This document shows positions 33,130-45,209 of a stretch of DNA of 64,000 nt, piece after piece. Below the pieces are notes generated by a model. It searched no databases, was not told the DNA's origin, and worked only from the letters and a program-made list of their open reading frames with translations. How positions within the stretch are numbered: position 1 is the first letter of the stretch; each line of letters starts with the position of its first letter. A program made the translations under genes and the position numbers. This stretch comes from Rubinisphaera italica (GTDB lineage: Bacteria; Planctomycetota; Planctomycetia; Planctomycetales; Planctomycetaceae), in the NCBI RefSeq assembly GCF_007859715.1, contig NZ_SJPG01000001.1, forward strand, positions 4,966,001 through 5,030,000, read 5' to 3'.

Positions 33130-35469
33130 TTAGCTCGGAATGACGGCTTGAGTCGGTGCGAGGAATTCGGGCATGTCGTTGGTTTGCTGATATGGTGACT
33201 TTTTATCGTACCCGCCGCCGTAGCCGCCGCGGTATTGATAGTCACCTGAACCATCCTGCAATCCATTGGCGATCACGCCGAGCAATGGAATCTCGTGAGC
33301 TTCGAATATTTCGAGAGCCCGCTTGACGGAAGGCCGTCGGTTTTTGTGCAGCCGAACGATCAGCATGACCGTATCGACCGATTGAGCAGTGATACAAGGA
33401 TCGCTGACCGCCAGCACAGGTGGGCTATCGACCAGAACAAAATCGTATTCTCGTTTCGCCTGACCGAGCAGATAATGCAGCTTCGATGACGATAGCAACT
33501 CGGCTGGTTTGGCTGGGATTGAACCTGCAGACAGGATATCCAGATTCTCGATCCTGGAATCCTGAACCGCGTTGGCCATTTCAATTTCGCCAGACAGACA
33601 CTCGCTCAAGCCAATCTCCTCCCGCATCCCAAAGAGTTGATGCACCATCGGCTTTCGCAAGTCGGCATCAATCAGCAATACACGTTTGCCAGCCTGAGCG
33701 ATGGAAATTGCCAGATTGGAAATGGTTGTCGTTTTTCCATCTCCCGGTTCGGAACTGGTGAACTGTATGATATGGGCATCAACGTCAGCAGCCCGGACGA
33801 AGAACGTCGCACGAACCGAACGGCAGGCTTCCGCTTCTGGAGAGCCGGGATCGTGATAGTAGTACAACATCGGTGCGAGCCCGGTTTCGCGAGCCGCCTG
33901 CAGGTTTTTGGCGGGGTTGGCGATGGAAGGCAGCGTTCCGAGTATTGGCGTGTCGACAATGGCTCGCAGGTCGGCCAGACTCTTGAGTGATGTATCCCGC
34001 ATTTCCCGCAGGAACAGGAAGGCGTAGGTTGACATCAATGTCATAACGAGACAGCCCCCGACAATTTTAATCACATGCTTAATATCCGGCTCGGCTCGGC
34101 TGGGTGAAATCTGCGTCAATTGATACCCTTCATCTGATGCCAGGCTGAGAACTTCGACACGATTGGCGACGATATCGTGCAGCGATTTAATCCGCTTGAG
34201 TTCATCGCTCAGGGTTTGCTCGCGTTCTTCGTATTGTGCAAAATCTTTGGCCTGATCGGCTGAACGATCGAACAGTTTCTGCAGTTCGCCAATACGGTTT
34301 TTTAATTCCGCCTGCTGCTGTTCAAGAGCCACAACGTAAGTGGCTATCGGATCATTTCCAGTGACCAGTTCCGGCTCTCCGGTTACAGGATTGACTTTTG
34401 TCGTCATTGTCGGCAAGTCGATTCCCATCTGGCGGTAGTAGGATTTCACCAGATCGATTCGTTTCCGCACATTGATGACATCTGGATGTCCGGATCCATA
34501 TCGCTTCAATGCAGTTTGTTCTTCAAGCAGGAGAGGAATCAGCTGACTGTCGAGCTGTTGACGCTCGGTCGCTCCGGAAACCACTGTTTGAGAATTTGAC
34601 GTCTGATCTTTCTGCAGGAATGTTTTGACGAGCAGCATCAACGCTTCATGAGATTCCCCGCGTTCGATCGCCGCTTTGAGTGTCGAAAGTCGAGACGAGA
34701 TTTCCTCGTAGAGTAATTCAACCTTCACACGCTCGGTGGCAATCGCATCGACTCGCTGATGATGAATGTTGGTGACATTGTTCGGACCTTTATCGGCTCC
34801 TGCAGGTGCCTTCCAGACGAGTGGTGCACTGCGACGAAACTCATGATACTCTTTAGTCTTGGCTGCCAGGCGAGGTGACAAATCGTTATTAATCTGTTCA
34901 AGCAGAGTCTGCAATTCCGAGTGATTTTTTTGGGCATCGTCCTTGAGATAATCATCGTAGGCTTTGATGATCCCATTTAAAATCGCGGTGGCGTCTTTCG
35001 ATTTTGAAGTGGTGTATTGCAGGTTGAGAATGTTGAGTTGATGATGGTCTTCCCCTGCGGTTCGAGTGACTTTCAAACTGTCAATGATATCACGGGCAGG
35101 CTCAGTGCTACCTGCCAGAGTCGCCAGCTGATCCAAATGGGAGTCGCGGACGGCTCGTTCGACGACTTTCGGGCTGCGAATGATTTCCACGTGTGCACTT
35201 CGCTCACCGACAATCACACGATTGCCGCCCTCTCGAATTTCGACCGGATTCTTCAGCTTGACCAGAATCTGGGATGAGGCTGTGTATTTGGGGCCGAGAA
35301 TCTTATATGCAAAAATCCCCAGACCAATTCCGGCAACTGCCGCAATGCCGAGGATAACAACATTTTTCAATGCCAGCTTGACCAGATCGATAGCCGGCTC
35401 ATCGGCTTTGATGAGTGGATGACCATGGACAGCATCGGCGTTGTTGGAGTTTTTATCGGAAGATGGCAT
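33130..35469 (-). CDS. Wzz-type polysaccharide co-polymerase with tyrosine kinase domain
   Basis: 779 residues from the ATG at 35469. N-terminal Wzz domain with a membrane span ('[23 protein letters not shown]', split near residues 33-55), a long coiled-coil periplasmic region, a GNVR-type 'PSRAEP' block and a second span (about residues 470-490). C-terminal bacterial tyrosine-kinase: Walker A '[14 protein letters not shown]' (about 575), Walker A' '[11 protein letters not shown]', Walker B '[10 protein letters not shown]'. A Tyr cluster near the C-terminus ('[15 protein letters not shown]') is the expected autophosphorylation site. It controls chain length and export of capsule or exopolysaccharide. 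The epimerase gene follows upstream on the same strand, with a palindrome between. Confidence 0.9.
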   Translation of the reverse strand: MPSSDKNSNNADAVHGHPLIKADEPAIDLVKLALKNVVILGIAAVAGIGLGIFAYKILGPKYTASSQILVKLKNPVEIREGGNRVIVGERSAHVEIIRSPKVVERAVRDSHLDQLATLAGSTEPARDIIDSLKVTRTAGEDHHQLNILNLQYTTSKSKDATAILNGIIKAYDDYLKDDAQKNHSELQTLLEQINNDLSPRLAAKTKEYHEFRRSAPLVWKAPAGADKGPNNVTNIHHQRVDAIATERVKVELLYEEISSRLSTLKAAIERGESHEALMLLVKTFLQKDQTSNSQTVVSGATERQQLDSQLIPLLLEEQTALKRYGSGHPDVINVRKRIDLVKSYYRQMGIDLPTMTTKVNPVTGEPELVTGNDPIATYVVALEQQQAELKNRIGELQKLFDRSADQAKDFAQYEEREQTLSDELKRIKSLHDIVANRVEVLSLASDEGYQLTQISPSRAEPDIKHVIKIVGGCLVMTLMSTYAFLFLREMRDTSLKSLADLRAIVDTPILGTLPSIANPAKNLQAARETGLAPMLYYYHDPGSPEAEACRSVRATFFVRAADVDAHIIQFTSSEPGDGKTTTISNLAISIAQAGKRVLLIDADLRKPMVHQLFGMREEIGLSECLSGEIEMANAVQDSRIENLDILSAGSIPAKPAELLSSSKLHYLLGQAKREYDFVLVDSPPVLAVSDPCITAQSVDTVMLIVRLHKNRRPSVKRALEIFEAHEIPLLGVIANGLQDGSGDYQYRGGYGGGYDKKSPYQQTNDMPEFLAPTQAVIPS

Positions 35470-35529
35470 CACAGGATTCGCTTTCGAGTGAATTTAATGT
35501 GCTAACGTATTGTTGAGTTCGCAGGGTGG

Positions 35530-35559
35530 CGGGGGCGCTCCACAAAGTGGAAGCCCCCG
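35530..35559. repeat. Hairpin repeat GGGGGCGCTCCAC type
   Basis: Arms CGGGGGC(G)CTCCAC and GTGGAAGCCCCCG around AAA. Related palindromes at 36613, 36661, 45964 and 62837. Confidence 0.75.
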
Positions 35560-35578
35560 AGTATTTCATCTCATACGG

Positions 35579-36538
35579 TTATCTGACAGAGATTTTTTGT
35601 TCTTCCAGAACATCCCGATACGCATGCAAGGTTTCACGCAATCCATCCCGGAATGAAACTTCCGGGTGAAAACCGAGGTCTCGTGTAGTGGCGGAAATGT
35701 CAGCCCAGGAATGCAGAATGTCTCCGTTTCGTGGAGCTACGAAATCCGGTGCAAAACGGACGTCGAGCAAATCACAAATCTGCTTGAGCATTTCTCCCAC
35801 GCCGATCCGCTCACCGGAAGCGACGTTATAAACATTCCCCGAAACTCCCGGAACGGTCGCAGCCAACAGATTGGCTTGCACGACATTTCCAACATACACG
35901 AAGTCGCGGGACTGACTTCCATCTCCGAAGATTTTCGGCGTTCGACCATCCAGCAGAGCTGTGACAAACAAAGGGATGACAGCTGAGTAAGGGCTATTCG
36001 GATCCTGTCGCGGACCAAACACGTTGAAGTATCTCAGGCGAACCGTTTCGAGATCGTAGCAATGAGCAAACGATTCGCAATACAACTCACCAGCCAGCTT
36101 TGCAGCCGCATAGGGCGATAATGTTTGCGGAACATGATCTTCCACTTTGGGCATTTGTGGGCGATCGCCGTAGGCACTGCTTGAACCTGCATAGACGACG
36201 CGACGCACACCTGCACGGCGAGCAGCGTCAAGCACATTCAAAGTTCCCGTCGCGCAGACATCATGCACTTCATCCGGCTTTTCAATGCTCAGGGGGACGG
36301 ATGCCAGTGCAGCCTGATGAATGATCACTTCACACCCGGTGGCCGCTTTCAGAACCGCATCGCGATCCCGAACATCACCTTCGATGAATTCGAATTTACC
36401 CGGGATCGCATCCAGATTTCTCTGATGGCCAGTGCTCAGATTATCGAAGACACGCACCTCATGACCATCCAGAACCAGACGGCTGGCGATGTGCGATCCG
36501 ATAAACCCGGCTGCTCCCGTCACAAGATATTTCGACAT
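35579..36538 (-). CDS. NAD-dependent UDP-sugar epimerase (extended SDR)
   Basis: 319 residues from the ATG at 36538 (upstream frame starts with GTG). Rossmann '[13 protein letters not shown]' (GxxGxxG), 'DVRDRDAV', '[14 protein letters not shown]' (catalytic Ser) and '[13 protein letters not shown]' with Y-x3-K (about residues 148-152). Close to UDP-N-acetylglucosamine/UDP-glucose 4-epimerases of polysaccharide loci. 'YGDRP' and '[16 protein letters not shown]' also fit. It supplies sugar precursors, consistent with the adjacent Wzz-type protein. The exact substrate is undetermined. Confidence 0.85.
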   Translation of the reverse strand: MSKYLVTGAAGFIGSHIASRLVLDGHEVRVFDNLSTGHQRNLDAIPGKFEFIEGDVRDRDAVLKAATGCEVIIHQAALASVPLSIEKPDEVHDVCATGTLNVLDAARRAGVRRVVYAGSSSAYGDRPQMPKVEDHVPQTLSPYAAAKLAGELYCESFAHCYDLETVRLRYFNVFGPRQDPNSPYSAVIPLFVTALLDGRTPKIFGDGSQSRDFVYVGNVVQANLLAATVPGVSGNVYNVASGERIGVGEMLKQICDLLDVRFAPDFVAPRNGDILHSWADISATTRDLGFHPEVSFRDGLRETLHAYRDVLEEQKISVR

Positions 36539-36612
36539 GAAACTCACTTTCCCTTTTCGGCATCGTTAAATTGAGAACCACTTGTGATGGCACAATCGTT
36601 GCAAGTTCAGGA

Positions 36613-36694
36613 GTGGCGGAGGCGCTCCATTTTAGTGGAAGCCTCCCGATGTTCTGCATTCGGGGGCTTCTCTGCGAGAGCGCCCCCGCCACCC
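36613..36694. repeat. Double palindrome that also pairs overall
   Basis: Two hairpins (36613-36649 and 36661-36693) whose outer arms are complementary (GTGGCGGAGGCGCTC with GAGCGCCCCCGCCAC), so the block could form a cruciform. The remaining 36548-36954 spacer holds no gene that I can see. Confidence 0.75.
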
Positions 36695-36954
36695 AGTTCA
36701 GGGTATTCAGCAACGAAGTGCGTACGATGACACAATGGTTAATGTCAAACCCTAGCTTTGAAATCAAAGCAGCGTGGTGAATTTTTGAAACGGATTAGAT
36801 TTCACCACGCGGAAAAAGCCGAGCAATCGGCAGGAGCGGAATTTTCGACAGTATCGATTACGTAGATCAAACCCTGTACGGCTCTGTGGCCCTGCATTCC
36901 CGGAGATCAAGATACTCATCGGGAGCGATGCAACAAGTGATCTCTTTCCGATCC

Positions 36955-39900
36955 TTATTCCATTGCATAAGTGATTAAATCCTGAAAGCTATAATCTTCA
37001 ATTTGCTGAATATCATTAAAATGAAATATCAGCAGGGAATCGACACCCGATGCCTGAACTTTTTGTGATCCTGGGATCTGCCCAAAGTATTCGAGAAATT
37101 CGTCGTCAACGTCATCTTTCCAAAATATTTCGAGAATGAGATGTCTGGGATCATTCGTTTTGATTCGCATGAGTGGCGGATCGCCTTCAACCAGGCCATA
37201 ACCATTATCGACCACTTGTATGTCGTGAGGGCGAATCCAGTCAAACTCCATTTCGAATTCTTCTTCGAATAGATTGACCAGCAACAACAGCAACTCCGCA
37301 TCCCACTTCGGCTTTGTCATCGACTTCTGACTCAAATGCCATTCACGGCCATCTTCTTCCCACGGCATCTGTTTGCCGATACGCGGCTGTGCAATACTTT
37401 TCGAAATCGTCTTGAGCCGATTCACATTAACGGTTTCGCGTGATTCGCGGGAATTGGATTTCAGAATCGGTTCGAGCAATTCGCCCGTCCATGATCGATT
37501 ACGAATCGTTTTCGCGGCATCCAGATACTCGGCTTTCTTCTGCAGGCGTTTCGCAGTCGCGACAACATCCTCCGGCGTCCCTTCAGCGACAATCCATCCG
37601 CCTCCAGTGCCCGCTTCTGGACCAACATCAATTAGCCAGTCCGCTGTTTTGATCACATCCAGATTGTGCTCGACAATGATGACCGTGTTCCCGCAATCGA
37701 CTAATCCATTAATGACCTTGAGAAGTTTGGCGATGTCATCAATGTGGAGACCAGTCGTCGGTTCATCGAGAATATAAAGGGTTTCGCCGTGATTCGGACG
37801 TGAAAGCTCTGCTGCCAGTTTGATTCGCTGAGACTCTCCGCCCGAAAGAGTGGGGGCGGATTGTCCTAGAGTTAAATAATCGAGGCCAATTTCACAAAGG
37901 ACTTTCAATGGCGCGAAAATCTTCGGCACATGCACAAATAACTCGGCTGCCTGAGCAATCGAAAGTTCGAGGACATCGGAAATGTTGTGGCCATTGAATT
38001 CGATGGTCAGTGTTTGTTCGTTGAAGCGTTTGCCTCGGCAAGCCGGACATTCGACCCAGACATCCGGCAGGAAATGCATTTCGATACACTGCTGTCCCAG
38101 TCCCGTACATTCTTCACAGCGACCACCAGGAACATTAAAACTGAAACGCCCCTGCGCGAAGCGTTTCTTTTTCGCTTCCGGCAATTTGCTGAACAGATCG
38201 CGTATGTGATCGAACACGCCGACATAGGTTGCCGGGCAGGATGCGGGAGTATTTCCGATGGGCTGCTGATCGACGAGGATCACTTTGCGGAAGTGATCCA
38301 GCCCATGAATCTGCTGATGCACGCCCGGCGTTTCCCCACTGTAATGAATGGCCCTGCGGGCGGCTCGCGCCAGTGTATCCATAATCAGAGAACTTTTGCC
38401 CGATCCGGAAACACCCGTCACACAAGTGAGTGCACCAATCGGTATTCGCACATCAACATTTCGCAAATTATGATGCTTAGCTCCGATGACTTCGATCCAA
38501 TCTCCCCCAACCTTCTTGCGGGAATGACCATTCATTTCATGAACGGATCTGCGATCAGCAGGAACGGGAATTTCCAGCCGGTTCGCCAGATAGCCGCCCG
38601 TCAATGAGTTTTTATCGGAGGTGATTTTCTTTGGAGTTCCCTGAGCAACAATCTTACCTCCGAGTCGACCCGCAGCTGGACCAAAATCGAAAATCCGATC
38701 AGCCTCGGCAATGATGTCTCGATCATGCTCGACCAGGATGATTGTATTGCCCAAGTCTCGCAATTGTTTAAGCGCACTGTTGAGACGATGATTATCGCGA
38801 GGATGCAGGCCAATCGTCGGCTCATCCAGAACATATAAAACGCCAGTCAATGAACGCCCCAGTTGACCCGCCAGGCGAATCCGCTGACTTTCCCCGCCTG
38901 AAAGAGTGGGCATGCCACGATCGAGATTGAGATAATCGAGACCGACATCAATCAGAAACTTGAGCCGATGCTCGGCTTCTTCCACCAGATCGCCAGCAAT
39001 CTTCTTCTCCTCTTTGTTCAGTTTTAGACTTTTGACAAACTCATAGGCACTGTTTAATGGCTGTCGACACAACTGCGGAAGCGTGAGGCGTTCGAGCCGC
39101 ATGTTCGCCGCATCTTCGCGAAGTCTGCTCCCCTGACACTGAGAACAATCCTGCTCGCCGAGTTGATCGTACAAGGCGCGACGATAATCGTATGACATGC
39201 GCGAGGCTTCGTGCAGGCCGGGGAAGAGACCTTTGTACTTCACGGTCAACCCCGGTTGATTCGGGATCGAGATTTCCTGATCGGAACCGTAGTAGAGTAT
39301 TCGCTGCTGTTTCGGCGTCAGTTCAACAAAAGGAACATCGATTGGAATCCCGTAAGCCTGTGACATCCCTTCCAGAAAGTTTCGGAATTGGGGATGCGTC
39401 TGCGGGTCCGGCCAGGCCGAGACCGCTCCATCGAGCAGCGAGCGGGAGGAGTCGGCGATGATCGCTGACTGACTGACCCCTTCTTCGATGCCCAGGCCTT
39501 CGCAATAATCGCACCAGCCGAGACTGCTGTTGAATGAGAAATTCTGAGGCACAAGTTGTTCGAATGATCGACCACAACTCGAACAACTGTAGTGGACACT
39601 GAACTCACGCGTCGGCCACTTCGGTTCGGGCAAGTCTTCATCAACAAGTACGAGCTTAATATGACCGTGACCAAAACCGAGACCGACCTCAACAGATTCG
39701 GCAATACGACTGCGGCCTGCTTTTGAGGATTTGATCGCAATTCGGTCAATCACCACATCCAGTTGATGTCGGGCTTTATGATCGAGTTTCGGCACAGCAT
39801 CAAGAGAATGGGTTTCACCATTAATGCGGACGCGGGAATATCCTTGATTATTCAACGACTCCCACAGACTGTCGAACGTCTGCCCTTTGGGCAATTCAAC

Positions 39901-42900
39901 CGCTGCGGTGATTAAGGCTTTACTTTTATCAGGGGATTCCAGAACCTGATTGACAATATCATCAACTGTCTGCTGTGTGACTGGAATTTCGCAATCTGGA
40001 CAGTAAAGGGTTCCGAGTCGTGTGTAGAGGACGCGGAGATAATCATAAATTTCCGTGACGGTGCCGACCGTGGAACGGGGCGTCGCTCCGACGGTTTTCT
40101 GTTCGATGGCGATGGAAGGCGAAAGTCCCTGAATCTGGCTCACCTTCGGCTTCGGCATCTGCCCCAGAAACTGCCGGGCGTAAGCCGAAAGCGATTCGAC
40201 ATAACGTCGTTGGCCTTCCGCATAAAGGGTGTCCATCGCCAATGACGTTTTGCCGGAACCACTCGGGCCAGAAAAAACACTGATGCGATTGCGGGGAATC
40301 GCGACATCGACATCCTGCAAATTGTGCTGTCGGGCTCCGCGAATCGTGATCTGTTTCGAGATCTGCCGCAGTTCGGCTGCCGTCAGTTTGTGACCATTGC
40401 TGCGATTATTGGCTTTTTTCTTGCGGGCTTTCGTTTTCACATCCGGCAGCGAGGCAATCAGCGAACGTCCCGTGTAGGACTTCGCATTTTTGGCAACCGT
40501 TTCCGGTGTCCCAGCCACAACAATCTCTCCACCACCTGCTCCCCCTTCGGGGCCAAGGTCGATCACCCAGTCTGCAGTTTTGATGACATCGAGATGATGC
40601 TCGATGACGACGACTGTGTTTCCCTGCTCGCAGAACTGATGTAAGACTTCGAGCAGTTTTTTGACATCGTGAAAATGGAGTCCAGTTGTCGGTTCATCGA
40701 GGAGATAAAGCGTTTTGCCGGTCGAACGTTTCCCGAGTTCGCGAGCAAGTTTGATGCGTTGTGCCTCTCCCCCTGAGAGGGTCGGCGAAGGTTGGCCGAG
40801 TTTTAGATAATCGAGTCCGACATCGTGTAGTGCTTTGAGGTGCCGATAGATTTTTGGATGATTCTCGAACAATGGCATCGCATCGCCGATTTCCAGATCG
40901 AGAACATCGGCGATATTGTGACCCTTGTATTCGATTTCGAGTGTCTCCTGTCGAAATCGTTTTCCTTCACATACCGGACAGGTGACCCACATATCGGCCA
41001 GGAAATCCATGTCGAGTTTATTGGCTCCGTGACCTTCACACGCTTCGCAACGACCATCAGCCACATTGAAACTGAATCGGCCCGGTTTGTATCCTCGCAG
41101 CTTAGAAGCAGGCAGTTTCGTATAGAGATCGCGAATCAGATCGAATACTTTGACATAAGTCGCAGGATTCGAGCGGGGCGTCCGCCCGATCGGGCTTTGA
41201 TCGATATCGATCGCTTTATCGATTTCTTCGAGCCCTTCAACCCGTTCGAACTCTCCAGGGTTGCCGTTGCCGCGATTGACATCGCGATTGAGGATTTGCC
41301 AGAGAACATCGTTCGTAAGAGAGCTTTTCCCTGAACCGCTCACTCCTGTCACACAGACAAAGCAGCCAAGTGGAATTTCGACATCGACATTTTTCAGATT
41401 GTTGTGACGGGCTCCGATAATCTTTAACGCACGTCCCTTGGGACTGCGTCGTTCCTGCGGAATTTCGATCGCCTGAGTGCCAGCCAGATACTGTCCCGTG
41501 ATGCTGCGTTCGCAGTTGAGGATATCGTCAAAGGAACCAGCCGCGACGACTTCTCCGCCGCGATGCCCCGGCCCGGGTCCGAAGTCGACCACATAGTCGG
41601 CTGCCCGCATCGTTTCTTCATCGTGCTCTACGACGACGACGGTGTTCCCCATGTTTTTCAGATTGAGCAGACTGCCGAGCAGCAGGTCGTTATCGCGGGG
41701 ATGCAATCCGATAGAGGGTTCGTCGAGAATGTAAACGATGCCCGATAAACCGCTGCCGATCTGACCGGCCAGGCGAATTCGCTGACTCTCTCCGCCGGAA
41801 AGTGTGGGAGCAGTTCTGGCTAGCGAAAGATATTCGAGTCCGCACTGCAGCAGGAAACTGAGGCGTCCGCGGATTTCTTTCAGGGCATCCTCGGCGATGA
41901 GCTGCTGAGTTTCATCGAGTTTGATTTCATTGAAAAACTGATGAGCATCGGCAATCGTCAATTCGCAGACGTCAGTGATACTCAATTCAGAATTTTCGTG
42001 CGTCTTGCGGAAGGTTTTGTCAGTCGAGTTCAGCCGCACATTACGAGCCTGCCGATTTAATCGAGTTCCTTCGCAACTCGTACAGGGAGTTGTCTCCATA
42101 TATTTTTCGAGTTGGCGTTTCCGCATCGGATTCTTAGCGGTGCGGTAACTGTCGAGCAGTTCGCCAATGAAACCCGAGAATTTGCCGTAATGGCTGAGGA
42201 AGCGTTTTCCGTATGTGGAAGCGGAATAAAACTCACGGTCACCCAAGCCATAAAGCATCAACTTCTGAGCTTCTTCAGGGAGTTTTTTCCAGGCGGTTTT
42301 GATAATCGAGCCCTCGGTCAACTCAAGTTGACTTTCAACAATTCGGGCAGCTCCCCGGTATCGATTCTTCTTCGCCTTGCCAACTTTGCCAAACGAGCCG
42401 ATCAGGGGAATGGCGCCTCTGCTGATCGACTTACCAGGCTCCGTCACAATTTTATCGACTTCAAAATCGAACCGTTCACCCAGGCCGTTGCAATCGGGGC
42501 ACATGCCGATCGGACTGTTGAAGCTGAACAACTGCGGCGAAGGGGGCTCGTAACTCATGCCACTTTCCGGGCAGGAGTATTGTGCACTGAAGAGCCGTTC
42601 GACTGGTGCGGCTTTCGGCTCGGTCACAATTCCAATAAGCCGTCCGTTGCCGAGCTTGAGGGCGGCTTCGACACTTTCTGCAAATTGAGTCCGACCATCA
42701 GTGCCGATCGTCACCTGCCCGATGACGAGATCGATCGTATGCTTGTAGTTTTTTCGCAATGTCGGCGGCTCATTCAACGTGTGAAATTCGCCATCCGTGC
42801 GTGCCTGCAGATAACCCCGTTTTCGTAAATCTTCGAACAGATCGCGAAACTCTCCTTTCTGCTGTTGAACGAGCGGAGCAAGAATCTGCAGTTCGGTTTT

Positions 42901-43338
42901 GGGCGGATAGGTGAGCAGCGTATCGATAATCTGATCACTCGTTTGAGCCCGAATCGGCAAACCGGAAACGTAGCAGTATCCTTGGCCAACGCGGGCATAG
43001 AGGATGCGCAGATAATCGTAAATCTCGGTGATGGTGCCGACGGTACTCCTCGGATTGCGGCCGGTCACTTTCTGTTGAATCGCAATACAGGGAGCAAGCC
43101 CACTGACCATATCGACATTCGGCTTGGGCAGTTGCCCCATGAACTGCCGGGCGTAGGTTGAAAGCGATTCGATATACCGCCGCTGCCCTTCGGCGTACAA
43201 CGTATCAAACGCAAGCGAACTCTTTCCAGAGCCGCTCACGCCAGTCATGACAATCAGTTTATTTTTCGGCAGTGTGACCGAGACATCCTGCAGATTATGT
43301 TCTCGTGCTCCACGAATCACAATTTCATTTTTCGCCAT
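36955..43338 (-). CDS. uvrA: Tandem (double-length) UvrA, excinuclease ABC subunit A
   Basis: 2127 residues, about twice a normal UvrA. There are four P-loops: 'GVSGSGKSS' near residue 31, 'GVSGSGKSS' near 670, 'GPSGSGKTS' near 1020, 'GVSGSGKSS' near 1645. Each half has its own 'LSGGES/AQRI' signatures and 'LDEP(S/T)(I/T)GLH' Walker B boxes, and zinc-finger pairs ('CEACEGHG', 'CPVCEGKRF'; 'CEECTGLG', 'CPACRGKRF'). A Lys/Arg-rich linker near 1000 joins the halves. The last 200 residues (from about 1925) are an acidic extension of no family I know. UvrA dimers find bulky DNA damage for repair; here one chain should act as the dimer. Chlamydiae also have fused UvrA. Confidence 0.95.
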   Translation of the reverse strand: MAKNEIVIRGAREHNLQDVSVTLPKNKLIVMTGVSGSGKSSLAFDTLYAEGQRRYIESLSTYARQFMGQLPKPNVDMVSGLAPCIAIQQKVTGRNPRSTVGTITEIYDYLRILYARVGQGYCYVSGLPIRAQTSDQIIDTLLTYPPKTELQILAPLVQQQKGEFRDLFEDLRKRGYLQARTDGEFHTLNEPPTLRKNYKHTIDLVIGQVTIGTDGRTQFAESVEAALKLGNGRLIGIVTEPKAAPVERLFSAQYSCPESGMSYEPPSPQLFSFNSPIGMCPDCNGLGERFDFEVDKIVTEPGKSISRGAIPLIGSFGKVGKAKKNRYRGAARIVESQLELTEGSIIKTAWKKLPEEAQKLMLYGLGDREFYSASTYGKRFLSHYGKFSGFIGELLDSYRTAKNPMRKRQLEKYMETTPCTSCEGTRLNRQARNVRLNSTDKTFRKTHENSELSITDVCELTIADAHQFFNEIKLDETQQLIAEDALKEIRGRLSFLLQCGLEYLSLARTAPTLSGGESQRIRLAGQIGSGLSGIVYILDEPSIGLHPRDNDLLLGSLLNLKNMGNTVVVVEHDEETMRAADYVVDFGPGPGHRGGEVVAAGSFDDILNCERSITGQYLAGTQAIEIPQERRSPKGRALKIIGARHNNLKNVDVEIPLGCFVCVTGVSGSGKSSLTNDVLWQILNRDVNRGNGNPGEFERVEGLEEIDKAIDIDQSPIGRTPRSNPATYVKVFDLIRDLYTKLPASKLRGYKPGRFSFNVADGRCEACEGHGANKLDMDFLADMWVTCPVCEGKRFRQETLEIEYKGHNIADVLDLEIGDAMPLFENHPKIYRHLKALHDVGLDYLKLGQPSPTLSGGEAQRIKLARELGKRSTGKTLYLLDEPTTGLHFHDVKKLLEVLHQFCEQGNTVVVIEHHLDVIKTADWVIDLGPEGGAGGGEIVVAGTPETVAKNAKSYTGRSLIASLPDVKTKARKKKANNRSNGHKLTAAELRQISKQITIRGARQHNLQDVDVAIPRNRISVFSGPSGSGKTSLAMDTLYAEGQRRYVESLSAYARQFLGQMPKPKVSQIQGLSPSIAIEQKTVGATPRSTVGTVTEIYDYLRVLYTRLGTLYCPDCEIPVTQQTVDDIVNQVLESPDKSKALITAAVELPKGQTFDSLWESLNNQGYSRVRINGETHSLDAVPKLDHKARHQLDVVIDRIAIKSSKAGRSRIAESVEVGLGFGHGHIKLVLVDEDLPEPKWPTREFSVHYSCSSCGRSFEQLVPQNFSFNSSLGWCDYCEGLGIEEGVSQSAIIADSSRSLLDGAVSAWPDPQTHPQFRNFLEGMSQAYGIPIDVPFVELTPKQQRILYYGSDQEISIPNQPGLTVKYKGLFPGLHEASRMSYDYRRALYDQLGEQDCSQCQGSRLREDAANMRLERLTLPQLCRQPLNSAYEFVKSLKLNKEEKKIAGDLVEEAEHRLKFLIDVGLDYLNLDRGMPTLSGGESQRIRLAGQLGRSLTGVLYVLDEPTIGLHPRDNHRLNSALKQLRDLGNTIILVEHDRDIIAEADRIFDFGPAAGRLGGKIVAQGTPKKITSDKNSLTGGYLANRLEIPVPADRRSVHEMNGHSRKKVGGDWIEVIGAKHHNLRNVDVRIPIGALTCVTGVSGSGKSSLIMDTLARAARRAIHYSGETPGVHQQIHGLDHFRKVILVDQQPIGNTPASCPATYVGVFDHIRDLFSKLPEAKKKRFAQGRFSFNVPGGRCEECTGLGQQCIEMHFLPDVWVECPACRGKRFNEQTLTIEFNGHNISDVLELSIAQAAELFVHVPKIFAPLKVLCEIGLDYLTLGQSAPTLSGGESQRIKLAAELSRPNHGETLYILDEPTTGLHIDDIAKLLKVINGLVDCGNTVIIVEHNLDVIKTADWLIDVGPEAGTGGGWIVAEGTPEDVVATAKRLQKKAEYLDAAKTIRNRSWTGELLEPILKSNSRESRETVNVNRLKTISKSIAQPRIGKQMPWEEDGREWHLSQKSMTKPKWDAELLLLLVNLFEEEFEMEFDWIRPHDIQVVDNGYGLVEGDPPLMRIKTNDPRHLILEIFWKDDVDDEFLEYFGQIPGSQKVQASGVDSLLIFHFNDIQQIEDYSFQDLITYAME

Positions 43339-43708
43339 CGATACTGCCGTACCCTCATCCTGTGAGTCAAAACTGAAAACTTTAGGTTTAAGGGGGATTA
43401 TAGGTGTTCGGGAGTGTCAGACAATCTGGACAGAGAGAATTCGAGGGGAGTGGGGGAGATATCAGCAAAAGTAAATGCGACTGAGTGCTGGTTACTATTG
43501 TTATGAAGCGACGATGGACGCGGATAAACGCAGATTTTTTGCATGGAATGGAGTTGCGGAAGTTGCGGTATTCAAATGACATGTCGGAATAGTCTGGTCG
43601 GATGCTTGCTTGTCCCATCTTTGAATCTGGTCATAATAGCCACTGGTGAATAAGCGACTAAACAATCATGATGCGGGTGTACTGACTACAGAGACGCACC
43701 TTGACGAC
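43339..43708. other. Spacer with the divergent promoter area of uvrA and hicAB
   Basis: No gene seen. TTGACG at 43701-43706 is a candidate -35 for hicA, with TACTAT at 43724-43729 as -10 at 17 bp spacing. Confidence 0.45.
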
Positions 43709-43727
43709 AGTATCACCCAGTGATACT
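43709..43727. promoter_or_regulatory. HicAB operator palindrome
   Basis: Perfect arms AGTATCAC and GTGATACT with a 3-nt centre, located between the candidate -35 and -10 and before hicA. This is the right place for autorepression by HicB. Confidence 0.7.
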
Positions 43728-43739
43728 ATGGAAATTGGC

Positions 43740-43994
43740 ATGGGACCCAAACATCGACGCACCCTGGCAGCAGTTTTCGAGGATCCGGTCAGGTCGAATA
43801 TTGTCTGGCGGGATATTGAAGCGATGCTCAAGTCGACTGGTGCCGAAATTACCGAAGGGGCAGGATCAAGAGTGCGGATCGCCCTGAATGGAGTCCGCGC
43901 CATCTTTCATCGACCACACCCACAGAAAGAAACCGACAAGGGAGCCGTCAAATCCATGAGGCGGTTCCTGACAGAATCGGGAGTCACTCCATGA
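43740..43994 (+). CDS. hicA: HicA-type toxin (mRNA interferase)
   Basis: 84 residues from the ATG at 43740 (GGAA eight bases upstream); earlier starts at 43701 (TTG) and 43728 (ATG) would add residues over the operator. 'KHRRTLAAVFEDPVRSNIVWRDIEAML' is the larger HicA subfamily start. 'GSRVRIALNGVRAIFHRPHP' carries the catalytic His of the double-stranded RNA-binding fold. HicA cuts mRNA when not bound by HicB. It overlaps hicB by four bases (ATGA), toxin first, the normal order. Confidence 0.85.
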   Translation: MGPKHRRTLAAVFEDPVRSNIVWRDIEAMLKSTGAEITEGAGSRVRIALNGVRAIFHRPHPQKETDKGAVKSMRRFLTESGVTP

Positions 43995-44410
43995 TGGAAT
44001 ACAAAGGCTACATCGGCAAAGTTGAGTTCGATGACCAAGCGGAGATTTTCCACGGGGAAATCATCAACACTCGCGACGTGATTACATTCCAGGGCCAGAG
44101 TGTCGTTGAGTTGAGCAAAGCGTTTCGTGAATCGATCGATGACTACCTTGCATTCTGCACCGAGCGTGGTGAGTCTCCCGACAAGCCATTTTCCGGACAG
44201 TTTGTCACCCGAATTCCGCCTGAATTGCACCGCCAGATTAACATTGCAGCTGCCTTGGCTGGAAAGAGCCTCAATGCGTTCGTCACAGAACAATTGCAGG
44301 CAGCCATTCAGATGATTGGTGGGAGCAGGAAGGATACTTCGAAAATAAAGAAGAAAAAAGCAGCCAAGACTTCATCTCGAAAGAAGAAAGATATTGAACA
44401 ACGTGCTTAA
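43991..44410 (+). CDS. hicB: HicB-type antitoxin
   Basis: 139 residues. N-terminal partial RNase H-like HicB fold: 'EYKGYIGKVEFDDQAEIFHGEII' (split at residue 18) and 'VVELSKAFRESIDDYLAFC'. C-terminal ribbon-helix-helix: 'GQFVTRIPPELHRQINIAAAL' and 'SLNAFVTEQLQAAI', which should bind the 43709 operator. The final 25 residues are Lys/Ser-rich and might help in DNA binding. Acts as antitoxin and autorepressor. Confidence 0.85.
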   Translation: MMEYKGYIGKVEFDDQAEIFHGEIINTRDVITFQGQSVVELSKAFRESIDDYLAFCTERGESPDKPFSGQFVTRIPPELHRQINIAAALAGKSLNAFVTEQLQAAIQMIGGSRKDTSKIKKKKAAKTSSRKKKDIEQRA

Positions 44411-44610
44411 CACCGGTCAATAACGCTCTGAGATTCGCCGATGTTTTTTTCGATGCTATTCATGCCACAACCCCACCGTAAGTGAAATTCATCCCTCAGA
44501 TGACAGTGAGATCTGGAACTCCAGCGGGTGTGGATATGAACGGGAATCTATTTACTGCTATTGAACAGCAGTTGATTTCAGTAATACATGTCGATCTGGT
44601 TAAAGGTAAT

Positions 44611-44949
44611 TCAACAACAGTCTTGAACAATGAAAATGAAGTTGTCCTGTGAAGAAAAATGATCTGCCTGCCTGGCAAGAAATTGGAGACCTTCGCGTTC
44701 GCGCATGAGATCGTCTTGAATATGTAAGCCATAGGCAGCGAATATCGAAAGCGAATCTTCTGGACGATCCTTATCCAAATAGCGTTTCCTGATGTCGGCT
44801 CTGACTTGCCGAGCGTATTTTTGATTGAGACAAAAGAGCAGGCGATAACCAGCGGGCAATACCAATAGTCCTTCCCAGGGATTTATTGAGGGTGGTAGCC
44901 GAATTCCAAACATTTCCTGTAGGGCGACATCCATCAAGATATCCCACAT
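44611..44949 (-). CDS. Unknown protein
   Basis: 112 residues. No family recognised. Soluble, mixed helix and strand ('WEGLLVLPAGYRLLFCLNQKYARQV', split near residues 26-50). 'RKRYLDKDRPEDSLSIFAAYGLHIQDDL' is helical. C-terminus ends 'FIVQDCC', two adjacent Cys. No signal or membrane segment. Flanked by long spacers with no operon partners. Codon use resembles neighbours. It might be the tail of a longer gene, as the start has no clear Shine-Dalgarno. Confidence 0.5.
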   Translation of the reverse strand: MWDILMDVALQEMFGIRLPPSINPWEGLLVLPAGYRLLFCLNQKYARQVRADIRKRYLDKDRPEDSLSIFAAYGLHIQDDLMREREGLQFLARQADHFSSQDNFIFIVQDCC

Positions 44950-45209
44950 GGGAATCGTAAAGTGAGACAGAGAATCGACTTGTTGAGATACCCCAAAAGT
45001 GTCTCTTGTCTGATCCCGATTTGCTAAATTGCAGCAGTCAAGATGCGTGAGCAGTTGAGAAGTGATTTTGTTGAAGAGTGACCTCCTTGTTTTCAGTGAA
45101 GTAAGTAGGATTCGCTAAGAATGTTGCCTAAATGCTAGGAATTACGCTGAAATTTTGGAATTTTGGTAGTCTATCCACTAAGTCGTCGCTTTATTATTGC
45201 CAGTGTTTG

